This document shows positions 49,009 through 59,838 of a stretch of 64,000 nucleotides of DNA, in pieces. This DNA is from Lepidodermella squamata. Its lineage: Eukaryota > Gastrotricha. The stretch spans positions 868,001-932,000 of the forward strand of contig JBLDXI010000028.1 in the NCBI GenBank assembly GCA_047495785.1. The letters run 5' to 3'. Under the pieces are notes generated by a model. The model ran no database searches. It was not told the DNA's origin and saw only the letters and a list, made by a program, of their open reading frames with translations. Each line of letters opens with the position of its first letter. The first letter of the stretch is position 1. The translations under genes were made by a program, and so were the position numbers.

Positions 49009-49883
49009 GTTTTCACGCGAGATCTCAAGCGCAGTAGAAACGTGTTCATTTGATGGACAATCGATTCCATAAATGAGTGGTTGCGAGCTTTTCATTGTAA
49101 GGTCCATGCCAAGATAAATTCCAATTACTCTATAAATTCCAAGCTTTCGTAAAACGCCAAATAATCATAATGCTTTTTCTGATGGCTATATGATCGAAAG
49201 ATATCCCAATGAGATAACTGCTAGTCAACAACTGGACAAGTTATCTCTTGAATACACAATTTCATAGTTAACTAGGTTGTTGATCACAGCCATCCTTTAA
49301 AACAAATGGAGGGAAAAATTATTTTCTCATTCAGAGAAAGGCTATTCTCATTCGGTTGCAGCTAGAAAAGTATGGCAACTTTCGCGTCGATCGGGGCGCG
49401 CGCACTAATTCCGTTTGCCTAATTACCCTTGGTCAGGAGACTCGTTAGAGACTCAGAGACATCAAGCGTGACAAGAGACATCGCCCCGCACGCCCAACCA
49501 ATGGATAGATGACGATATACAAGGGCCGGCATAGGGCCGGTGTTATTTTCAATTGGATTAAAGGGCGTGAAGTGCCAAACTCATCGCGGTTTACGCTATG
49601 CCACTCGGAGTCGGAGAAGAGTTGCGACTCCATGGCTGTCGACTCACCCCCACATCCTAGCGACTCGAGTTGCGACTCCGCAGTATAGAGTATAGAATCA
49701 AGTCATCAATAGAAACAACAGAAGAGGGCTTTTTATTTTTCTGAATGATATTTATAGGCAATTTCACTTGATGATAGAAATTTAGCGAAAGAAGATCTAA
49801 GATCAGCACAAAGCAAACTATTAATCAGTATTTATCGAGATCAGGAATTCCGAGGCCTGAGGTAAAGGCTATCATTTGATTCA
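49009..49883. other. 3' flank of lectin-array receptor 2, no gene seen
   Basis: AT-rich DNA. A minus-strand AATAAA (49732-49737) lies about 150 bp beyond the stop of receptor 2 and may be its poly(A) signal. Confidence 0.45.
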
Positions 49884-51030
49884 TCACCTGACAATTACGC
49901 TGTAACAGTAAGCGTGAATTGCAACGAAAGAAGCCAGACTCAGGACGAAAGCGATCAAATCGCAGAAGCGAACTAGTCGAAATTTGCCCAATTTCCTTTC
50001 GTTGACCTTTGAATTCGCTATGATGACTGTTGCCATCTGATACAATGTGATGACTGCTGTAAAAATTCCGAGAGCTGTGACGTAGTCGGCGAGAAGAGTT
50101 CGACCTGACGTTTTCGGCAACTGCGAGCGAACATCAGACTGCGCAACTATCAGAGCTAAAAAGGATGTAACCGTGAAAGTTGGCCTTTCAGCCGTATCTG
50201 GCTCCAAAAGATAAGTCATAACATTCAGAGAAGCCAAAATCGCGCATGGAAGCACTAAATTGGTCATGTACCAATCCGGAATTCGCTGCAGCACAACTTG
50301 ACACTCGAAACCATCGACTGGCAATCCTAAGAATTTCAACTGAACTGAGGAAGCATTTATCGCCTTTAGGCGCCATTCTTCAGTTTCAGACTGCTCACGC
50401 CAATTGCAAATTGGTTGTTCGTTAAAGCGCAAAGTCTTCCTGCCACGAACGAAATGAAACTGAAATGTACATGTTTGAGTGTCGTAAGGGAACTTTGCTA
50501 GATTCAACGGGCAATCTGACGTGAAAATGCCCTGCTTGAGCAGCCAAAATTCAAGGTTCTGATAGCTATCCAGTTGCGTGAGGACAACTGTTACTTCTTC
50601 CGGAAAGACAGTGTCCCCTAACATTGCGTAGTTCGAATTTGCCGCGCTTGAGAACGAGATGCGAGGCACCCATACAGATTTTGATGTCGCTACGTAAACG
50701 AACTCGCGACGCTTGGCGAAACTTACAGATTGGTTCAAAGCGCATGTCGTTACGTTCCAATCAGCGACAATAAGACCAACGGCTGATATAGATTGCTCAA
50801 CTGTGTCGATGCCTTGTAATTGTGTAATCTCGAAGCCGAAAGTTACTAGCGTTGCTGATCCGCTGTTTGGCGGTACAGAGAGGCCGGTGTCGAAGTCGTG
50901 GCATTCAAGCAGGATTTGGTCTATTGTCAACGGGTTCGTCGAAGGCTCTGGGGGTTCTGGAATAAGTCTCTCAGTGATAGACTGCTGGCTAATTGTGCTT
51001 TGGCTAGTTTCGCTAGCAGCAGCTGACGGG
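49884..51030 (-). other. Channel module of lectin-array receptor 2
   Basis: The Cys-loop (CPLNLAKFPYDTQTC) again has 13 residues between cysteines. The M1-M2 turn (DTAERPTFT), M2, M3, the very short M3-M4 link and M4 are the same as in receptor 1. About 300 bp coding for M1-M4 differ from receptor 1 at only a handful of positions, while the binding domain and lectin modules differ far more. Confidence 0.85.
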
Positions 51031-54000
51031 ACGTTATTTTTCCTCGCTGAAGTTGTCGCATACATCAGAGCTCCTAAGCGTGTTGTCGACATCGCAGGCG
51101 TTGAACTTGTTGTTGAAGTTGAGTAACTCGTTGTGCTCGAAAATAGACCTCCTGCATAAGTTCTGACGCTGTGAACGTGAACTCCTTGCGATACTGTGCT
51201 TGATCGACATCCGATTCCTAACACCAAAGGTCCATTCGAGCTGAGGCCGGGGACTGGGAGTTGGTTAGCAATCTGAATAGCCCTAATGCCAGGAACTGTC
51301 ATTTCCGCCTGCGAAATCGGACCTTTTTAACTTGCAGTCAAAGGAAATGTGCAATTACGTACAGAAACATTGTCGCCGACCAATCTCAACTTAAAGTTTA
51401 TTTTACCATTGAGATTAGAGTTCACGCTTATCCAAGGGACTAAAGATGGAGGCGAGCTGACAGTTAAAGACGTCAAGCTTGAACTTGCCACTAGCCTAAT
51501 TTGACTCGTTGATGAAGGGTTCAAGATCAAATGTAGACCACGGTATGGATATTGTACGTAGTATGAACTCGTCGCAACTAAAAAATGACGGCGAAAACTT
51601 AAACTCGACTGATTCGGCGTACTTACGAGTCCATTTTGAGCTGTTTAGCGATTCAGGGTTGACAAGAAAAATGTCCACGCCATCAGACTTGCCAGTCAAA
51701 CTCAATGACACGTAGACCGTCGTTTCCCTTACACTCAAGGTGACCGGCTATAACAAATAATTCAATTAGGTATCCGAAATAAAATGATAAGCACCCATTT
51801 ACGAGTCGAGAATACATGGCAGATGCAAAACCGGAGCCACAATGTAGTTCCAAAGAGGGCAATGATGTTAGAGTTGGGGCGTTGTTCGTTCCGACCTCTT
51901 GAGTTCCATTGAATTTTGCCCGGACTATCCAATCATCTGAGAAAAGGGAAAATAACACAGAAGGATTTCTAATCTATTGCTTTACCGAGGTTGCATCCAT
52001 CGAAAGAGTAATTCGGTAGGTAGATTCCTGTAGTGTCCTTTCTAAATGAGGTTGATTTTATTCTTTGTTAAATACCTGTCTCACCAGTTTGATCGACCGT
52101 CGTTCTAGAAGGAGTGGACTTTGAGACAGTTATTGAGTAAACCCGAACATTGGTAAGTCCTGCTCCTGAAGCTGCCGCAATCCCGACAATCCAAGGACCG
52201 TTTGTCAACACTCCTCGGCAGTTATCTGCTGTAGCAATCGGAACTTGGACTCCGTTAGCTGAAATCATTGCTGCCTATGGGAAATTTCCAGCTTATTATT
52301 TTGCTTCTAACAGCTATTGGCAGCTTACAGAGACTGAGTCATAACTAATGGTCAGTCGATAAGTAGCATAATTGATATTCAAGCCATTAGTGTAAGAGGT
52401 TGTCGTGTTGACACCTGGCCGCATCGAGTCGGCTTGCGTTGACCAAGGATAGCTGTATGCAAGAAACGCCCTATTGCCACTTTGATGATTCACAAACGAA
52501 TAGAGATAAACGCCTTTATACAGTCCGTTTGCTGCATCAAAAAAAAATACTTTGAATAAATTGGGGGGACTTCAAGCGCTAAAACCGTTAAAATTGAAAT
52601 CTTCAGCCGGAACCATGAAGATAGCGAAACTGCCATCGAGAGTGCTTTGCAGCTGAGCGACAACTTCTATTTGAATGTCTGACCCACTAGCGTTTAGAAA
52701 CTGTTTCGAGAAACTGATTAAATCAATCCTTCTACACGGCATATGGTTCTTACTGTCTTGCTGTACATGTACGCTCTATAGTCTTGTAGACTGTCATTGA
52801 GAAGAACTAAACCATTAGAGCCAACAAGCGTGAATGTTGGTGACATTGGTACTTTGTTGGTGCCAACAGGTTGCATGTAAAATTGCCAGTTTTCTGAAAA
52901 AATTGAGTGGTGTCATGCCTTTGAATACAATAGTCACCAAGATAACCTAAGCTTGAGCCGTCAAACAGCAAGCTTTGAACGGCTGCCCAATTACTGGCGA
53001 TTGGAGCTTTAGCCATTTGTGCCGCTTTATAGAGCTGAATAGATTGGACACGAACCGTGTAAGCCGATTTAGGTACGGAGATTCCCACCATCCAGGGCCC
53101 AGCCTTCCAAAATCCTGGAATCTTGACATCTTGCGCTAGCTTCACGGGTGCATCATTCGAGAAGAAAGATACCTGGTTGATATTATATGGTACAATTGAT
53201 ACATAGGTATGAAAGTTTCATATTTCACATTGAGCTTTTCGTCGGTTGTTATCGTGAACTCAAAGCACACATTTTTTGAGCTTGTCACCGATCGCGATGC
53301 CATGATTATTCGTGAAGCAGACGCGTCGTCGTTAGGTTGGTCATCGTAAAATAGGCTCAAGGTTTCCACATTTTGAAGACTTATCAACTGCACACCAAGG
53401 CCTTTGAACTTGCTCGCCAGATAAACGTATTTTCCCGCTGAAAATGTGAAAAATTTGAAAATGTGTCTGCTACGCTCAAGTATTACACAGTTGCTAACTT
53501 GGGTAACCTGCAGCCAAGTGAGTAGCTGGCACGAAAAACACATTCACCCCACTGACAGAAGTTCTTGTTAGACAGTAGGCAACTTTAAGATCTTGTCCTT
53601 GCGGAATATCCTGAGAGGTTAAATATCAGTAGTGCATGTTTCGCCGTGGATAAACAATCCGGGAGACCAATTACCCGAGTTGAATAAAGCACTGCTTGTT
53701 GCCCCGCCCCGGTTGGCAATATTAGTTGGTACCCGATCGAAGAATCGAAAGCTGTCGACGCACTTACAATAGTTCCGCTATCCACCTTGGCGGCTACGGC
53801 ATAATTGCCTGAAGAGAGGAAAGGTGAAGCAAAGTGGCAAGGATATTATATTATTACTTGTATTAGACCCGTCGAAGCTGAAATTCGGATCTAGCTGCCA
53901 GTCCTGTCCTGAGCTGTTCAGGTAATAAGTAACGATGCTAAGAACTTCGACTGCGCCAAGCTCGCGTGGCTATGATGATATAAGCATGTTTGATTGTTCT

Positions 54001-55724
54001 TGTGGAGACTTTGGGACGGTTTTACTTACAGTTACTTGCCCTGATGTGGAGGCGGCAACCCCAAGCTGCAGATCGCCAAAATGGCCGTCAAAGCCAGTTA
54101 TACTGACGCCATCAACTAACTTGGTAGTGGCAGCAGGGCTACCGAATTCGCGCCACACACTGACTTTTTCATCGGCGATTTCAACGACAAGAAGATTGTA
54201 CCCTGCTGATAGGCCAATCACACCAGGTGCCACGGCCATTCGCAATGCTTCAGGAGCATCAGTATAGAATTCGGCGGAGTTAAGTTCAACCACGGCACGG
54301 CTATACACGACAACTGAGACATTCCGTGCAGGGTTGAAAATAATTCCAAGACCGCTGAAGTACGTCATATTGATGTTTAGGCGATTAACTTTTGCAAATT
54401 AAAGCTGTAATTCAAATGGTACTGATATTATTTCTGATTACCTCCGCGAGCAGTTTTGGCTTTGTCCACAAGCCAAATGGCGTAAGGTGCTCCTAAGGTG
54501 TTTCTCTGATTGGTGAATGCATTCAGCGAAACCTCGATACGCAAATTTCGATGCATTATAGCCTATATCATCAGAAAATGTGTTCATCTATAATTAGAAG
54601 GATCAGCCCCTTATACCGAGGAGGACCACAGGCCGCCAACTTGAATCGCTGTTGTGTCATCAATCACGCGAACAGAAAGGTCACCTTTTGTAAATTTCGC
54701 TGCCGTTTCGACAGCTTGCCATGTATTGCTCTTCGGATTGAGAATTGCAGACGCAATAGGCAGCGATAGGTCGGGCGAGTAGCTCAAAATCAAATCACTT
54801 CTTGTCAGAGGGATTTTGGGAGAAGGACTTGATTTAGGAACTTTAGAGAGTCGGTGAAGTGTTATTATTATGTTCAATATATAACTAAGGAGCAAAGTTA
54901 TTACCCATAGTGCAAAGGCGTAAGAATTCCTGCAGTTGTGTCTGACTTTGTATTACAGAGCTAAAGATACCGTAGCAGGCTACCGAACCAGCAAAGTTAA
55001 AGAGCGCTGGTGGGCTGGGATTACGCATTCTGATTATTGGAATGGTTTGTATAATTGAAGAAACACTACCTAGCACCAATGCGCATGCCACCAGTTGCCT
55101 GTGAATACTTCCTCTGCGTAACACCTCCTATGGACTTGTTTTGTACCCAGGAATTTCCACATAGCACAGAAACCATTTCATCAATGCCATTGTACTTGAA
55201 TCCTAGCAGCAGCCATTCATTTGTAGCGGGACATGCGGCTGACCACGGCTGAAATAACCCTGCCAATCCAGCGACGAATGTGAGCGAATTGTCACTGGCT
55301 TTTATTGTTACATTCGGCCCGGAAGGGAGGTACTCGAAAAACGGTCCGTAAGAAGCTGGGGGTTGAAGCTTGACCAGCCCTAAAACTGTCCAGGATGTGT
55401 CGCCTGTAACCAGCAGATCTTGCGATGGGAATGCAATGCAGCTGTTGGCATCTTGTCCAACGGCGAAAGAAGTCCCACTGACACCGGGATACCCCTCAAC
55501 TGAGGAGTCAACGACTGCCCGACTGCTGGCACATAGTTTGCCGTGATTCCCGTTTCCACTCAAGTCCTGAAACTGAGTGACACTCGTTAGGGGCCAGAAA
55601 GCGATTGGACCTGGAAAAACCGATAGTCATTTCAAACTCAGAACCATAGCTACATTATCTCACGGCAAATAGCGGGTTGCGATCTCAGCAGCAATGTTAC
55701 TGTCAGCAAAATTTCAAGCAGCAT
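49884..55724 (-). CDS. Lectin-array Cys-loop receptor 2 (tandem paralogue), 1,600 aa
   Basis: Exons (minus): 55724-55664, 55610-55070, 55014-54905, 54840-54617, 54562-54442, 54388-54030, 53969-53858, 53808-53675, 53610-53499, 53437-53229, 53172-52947, 52893-52754, 52700-52586, 52531-52329, 52274-52076, 52027-51986, 51936-51803, 51747-51627, 51577-51363 and 51308-49884. The total is 4,803 nt and all phases match receptor 1 exon for exon. The signal peptide is MLLEILLTVTLLLRSQPAIC. The LamG-like domain and four L-type-lectin-like modules align with those of receptor 1 at moderate identity (for example NYFSGLGIIFNPARN against TYFSGLGIIFNPARN). The linker (49-50% Ser/Thr by eye) precedes the channel. 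Module positions: LamG ~25-245, modules to ~1110. Confidence 0.85.
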
Positions 55725-55832
55725 CTTTCTCGCAGTTTTCCTACTCCATTCCAAGAGGCAAATGCGAAACGCTGAAAAAATACTTTAGAAAACTCCCAAT
55801 TAAAACTGTCGATCAATTATTTGAGGCACTTA

Positions 55833-55840
55833 TTTTTATA
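55833..55840 (-). promoter_or_regulatory. TATA box of lectin-array receptor 2
   Basis: TATAAAAA on the minus strand, 109-116 bp upstream of the ATG at 55724. Confidence 0.5.
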
Positions 55841-55849
55841 CCTCTTATG

Positions 55850-56259
55850 GCCGTCATGTTCGTGCGTAGCAACAGTTTTTGTCTTGGTTTCGCTGATATT
55901 TGCTCGTTATCTCAAGGCTAATTAAAAACGTCACTTCATAAATAAAAATCGGGGTTATTTCTCCAGTCGCATGGAGAATTCTATGGATGGAAAGGCGAAT
56001 AGGTTCCAGACCTGGATCTATTGCGTATGCTTCATCTTCGCTGAGCACACCACGAGCCCACGCAGATTAGATTAACCTGATTTCTACGGAGCATACCTTC
56101 ATTTTTACGCTCAACAATATAAATTGTAAGGAATAAAAAGTCATCCTCCGTGAAATTGAGCTGATTTTTTTATTTCGTAAACAACACTTTTAAAAACTGT
56201 CAAAATCAGACTTGAAACCACAGGGTATTAGATGAACGAATCAGCGCAGCTAATCGAAG
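55850..56259. other. Spacer between receptor 2 promoter and RPB10 3' end
   Basis: No gene seen. It contains the poly(A) signal of RPB10. Confidence 0.5.
56169..56174 (-). terminator. Poly(A) signal of RPB10
   Basis: Minus-strand AATAAA, about 85 bp after the TAA at 56262-56260. Confidence 0.5.
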
Positions 56260-56983
<724 letters not shown>

Positions 56984-57228
56984 TATAGCAGCAAAGAATT
57001 CCTCAAAAAAAATCTACCAATAAAACAGAAAAATCCAATAATTCGATACCAAGCGCAATGAGAGCATTCTTATTTATAGCCAGCATCAACATAGAACAAC
57101 ATGATATAACAAAGCAAGAAAAAATTCGATTCTTAAGACACGAAAGACGATTAAATTAAGGCAGTGATAATTTCGCAAAATTGATCGCGATGGAATGTTT
57201 GGGTTTGACCCTTAGAAAGCCAATTTTT
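56984..57228. other. Spacer between PXMP4 stop and RPB10 start
   Basis: No gene seen. It must contain the RPB10 promoter unless the two genes are co-transcribed; no TATA box is evident. Confidence 0.4.
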
Positions 57229-57807
57229 TCATTTTTTGGTGAGTGGCATATCGAACACGTATTCCATCGATGAGCGAAGTGATTCGTGCAGCATAGCTGG
57301 GCGGAATTCGAAGAACAGCAGAGCAGCGGCCCAGACGAGGGCGGCGAAAAATCGCCGGTTAAACACCGGGTTGGCGAAGAAGGCCCTTGGTTGGCCCGAC
57401 GAGTTGGCGTAGATGAGTTTAAACACTGCATAAACAACTCGCGACAACATGTAGAGATTCACTTGCTCGGAAATGTGGTCATCACGCGAGAAGGCCAAGG
57501 TGCCGGCGATTAGACCGCTTACCAGTACAACAAACGCGCTTGGCTTGTCCTTGTCCGCGCCATTTGGCAGTAAATTGCCGAGAAACGCTCGGCAGCCTTT
57601 GTAGACGAGTGAAACTACGGCTAGATTTCGGCCGTGGTTGACGGCGTTGGTGATGATGAAGCGCATTTTCGTCGACCAATCGCCCTTTTTGAATAGGATA
57701 GCCATTACCAGCGAATGGGCGAAGCGAATTCGGAAGCCGTAAATGGCACCCTGTTTCGCGCCCCGCAACAACCCGCCCTCGTCGAAAGCTGATAGCACCA
57801 AATCCAT
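57229..57807 (-). CDS. PXMP4: Peroxisomal membrane protein 4 (PMP24, Tim17/PXMP4 family), 192 aa
   Basis: An intronless frame with ATG at 57807. Family motifs are clear: GAIYGFRIRFAHSLVMAILF near residue 20, NHGRNLAVVSLVYKG, NLYMLSRVVYAVFKL, and a C-terminal block FFEFRPAMLHESLRSSMEYV. Length is slightly below the vertebrate protein (about 212). It is an integral membrane protein of peroxisomes with four hydrophobic segments, related to the Tim17/22/23 fold; its transport substrate is not established. The absence of introns contrasts with neighbouring genes. Confidence 0.93.
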   Translation of the reverse strand: MDLVLSAFDEGGLLRGAKQGAIYGFRIRFAHSLVMAILFKKGDWSTKMRFIITNAVNHGRNLAVVSLVYKGCRAFLGNLLPNGADKDKPSAFVVLVSGLIAGTLAFSRDDHISEQVNLYMLSRVVYAVFKLIYANSSGQPRAFFANPVFNRRFFAALVWAAALLFFEFRPAMLHESLRSSMEYVFDMPLTKK

Positions 57808-58006
57808 CTGCTGTTCTTTCGAAATTTATAAATAAAAAAGCCCTATCGACCAACAAATTTGAAAAAAAATTGAAATTGAAATTTATAAAAATCAAATTTA
57901 AAAAATGTAAAAAATTGGAAATTTAAAATTAAATTTTTTTTAAAAAAAATCAAATTTTAAATTATCCATGAAAGAGTGATTTTTCGATATCGTATGATTT
58001 TTTAAA
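57808..58006. other. Short AT-rich spacer
   Basis: Under 200 bp between the third transporter's stop and the PXMP4 start, mostly A/T homopolymer runs. It must hold the PXMP4 promoter. Confidence 0.4.
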
Positions 58007-59494
58007 TTAATCTTCATTTAATTTCTCGATTTCAGTTTTTTCATGTTGACTGCAAGCTAACCACAGTGAAATGATGAAAACCGGTATGTGAAATGCAATC
58101 GCAACAATAAAAATAAGGCCATGAATCATTGGTGATAATTGGCCATTCGGCGCTGCAAATTCGAGGCAAGCCGAATAAAAATTGTTAAAAATCACCGTCA
58201 TAATTACAGTCATCAGCGTTTCAAGCAGGGCACTAACCGCAAAAATTACGCCTCGGACATTTTCGTCGACTAATTCAGCGAGTAAAGCTCTCAAACCAGC
58301 CGGGCAGTAACCGCAGAGGCTAAACGTCACGCAGTAAACCCATGGGCTGAAAACCGGGAAATAATCGCCGAAAAATAGCACGGTATAGCCGATAAATTTC
58401 GAAATCACGCCCAAAACCGCCAGGGCAGCGTCGGAGAGCGGGAAAATCGGCGGCTTCTTAATTCTTAGTAACTTAATCGTGCCAACCAATTGAAGCCCAA
58501 TCAATATATTAGCAGTGCCTTGCAAAACGGCCCATAAATTAGATGGTAAAGAGATCGGATTACTGATTAAAAATTCGTAGAAAACCGACCCGATGCCGTA
58601 AACAACCCCGGAACTGATGCAACCCGCGAATAAAATTAGATAGACGCGATAATCCAATTTTTTATTTTTAGTAGTAGTAGATGATGATTCAATCGATTTA
58701 CCGCATAATGGCGATTTTGCGGCTAATGCTCCTGGTAGAAAGAGGTAACGCACCAACGAACCTCTTGCCTCGTCCTTAATTCTCGATTTAATTTCAGAAA
58801 TTGAGTGAAGTTCCGGGATTAACGCCATTGTATAGCAAATTGCGTATGCATTTATTAGAATTTGAATTAGGAAAACGAGAGGAGGCCCGCCTATCGTGAT
58901 TAGGCCGCTGCAAATTAGGTAACCAGCCGCGAATCCGAAAGTTAGACAAGCTTCCACCTTCGAAATTCGAAAAGTTCTCGCGTCGCCTTGGGTCGTTTTA
59001 CTAACATAGGCGAACCCAGATACGCAAACTGTACCGAACCCCCCACTGAAGCCGCTTATTAAGGTGGGTAGGCAGATTAAATAAGGACTGGTGAATGATG
59101 CGGGGAGATAGCTAAAAAGAAGTAGGAAAGCTGTACTTATAGCTGCGCCGAGGTGCGGCAAGCACATAGGCACCAAATACGTCAATCGATCACAAATAAT
59201 ACCCATGAAAATTGATATGAAAGCGCTAGGTATTGCCTGGAAAATTCCTGTTAGTGTTGAATATTGCGAGTATTCTTGTTGCAAGGCGTGTTCGAGATGG
59301 GATAGCGATCTATCGCTGTCAATGTTGTTGCAAATTTGCTCCGAGTTGTAATCGCGGAGGCACATTCGATAGTAGAGGAATTTTTGAAACGCCGGTGTTA
59401 CCATGCCAACTGTAACGCAGTACAGAAATACCGGAATTTCGACCACGAAAATCGAATCGGCAAGCGAAAGGAATTTTTTACTCAAATCCATCAT
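58007..59494 (-). CDS. SLC46-like major facilitator transporter (copy 1), 495 aa
   Basis: The open frame continues upstream of 59494, but the two paralogues start at the equivalent of MMDLSKKF, so I take the ATG pair at 59494/59491. About 12 hydrophobic segments are visible. An MFS motif-A equivalent reads FMGIICDRLTY between TM2 and TM3. Family-like features include CLRDYNSEQICNNID in the first external loop, the QEYSQYSTLTG helix, and FLPGALAAKSPLCGKS in the central cytoplasmic loop. SLC46 proteins carry folate or other organic anions by proton coupling; the substrate here is unknown. Intronless. Confidence 0.82.
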   Translation of the reverse strand: MMDLSKKFLSLADSIFVVEIPVFLYCVTVGMVTPAFQKFLYYRMCLRDYNSEQICNNIDSDRSLSHLEHALQQEYSQYSTLTGIFQAIPSAFISIFMGIICDRLTYLVPMCLPHLGAAISTAFLLLFSYLPASFTSPYLICLPTLISGFSGGFGTVCVSGFAYVSKTTQGDARTFRISKVEACLTFGFAAGYLICSGLITIGGPPLVFLIQILINAYAICYTMALIPELHSISEIKSRIKDEARGSLVRYLFLPGALAAKSPLCGKSIESSSTTTKNKKLDYRVYLILFAGCISSGVVYGIGSVFYEFLISNPISLPSNLWAVLQGTANILIGLQLVGTIKLLRIKKPPIFPLSDAALAVLGVISKFIGYTVLFFGDYFPVFSPWVYCVTFSLCGYCPAGLRALLAELVDENVRGVIFAVSALLETLMTVIMTVIFNNFYSACLEFAAPNGQLSPMIHGLIFIVAIAFHIPVFIISLWLACSQHEKTEIEKLNED

Positions 59495-59838
59495 TTTCGA
59501 GTAAAAAATTCTACAGAAAAATGAGCATTCAGTTATTGAGTTTTCAAATTGAAAAAGACCTTTGAAAATCGATTTTACATCGAAAACTAGAAAAATGAAA
59601 TAATAAAATTGGGTCTCATAAAAATCCAATAAAAAATTTAAAAAATTTAGGAAAAATGGTTTTTTAGATGAAACATTCTGAGAAAATATGGTGCACCGAC
59701 CATCGAGTGTGAGAGGATATTTTATTAAAACTTCATTCGTGAAAAAATCGAAGAGATCTATAAATTCGATTGCCAATAATTTAAAAGAAAAAATCACGTA
59801 AAAATTACAATTTCAACAGTAATACTGAGTGTTTAATA

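Noticed and set aside
53585-53785. Apparent frameshift and stop in lectin module 2 of receptor 2
   Set aside because: A 64-nt GT-AG intron (53611-53674) at the same position and phase as the 68-nt intron in receptor 1 restores the frame; the gene is intact.
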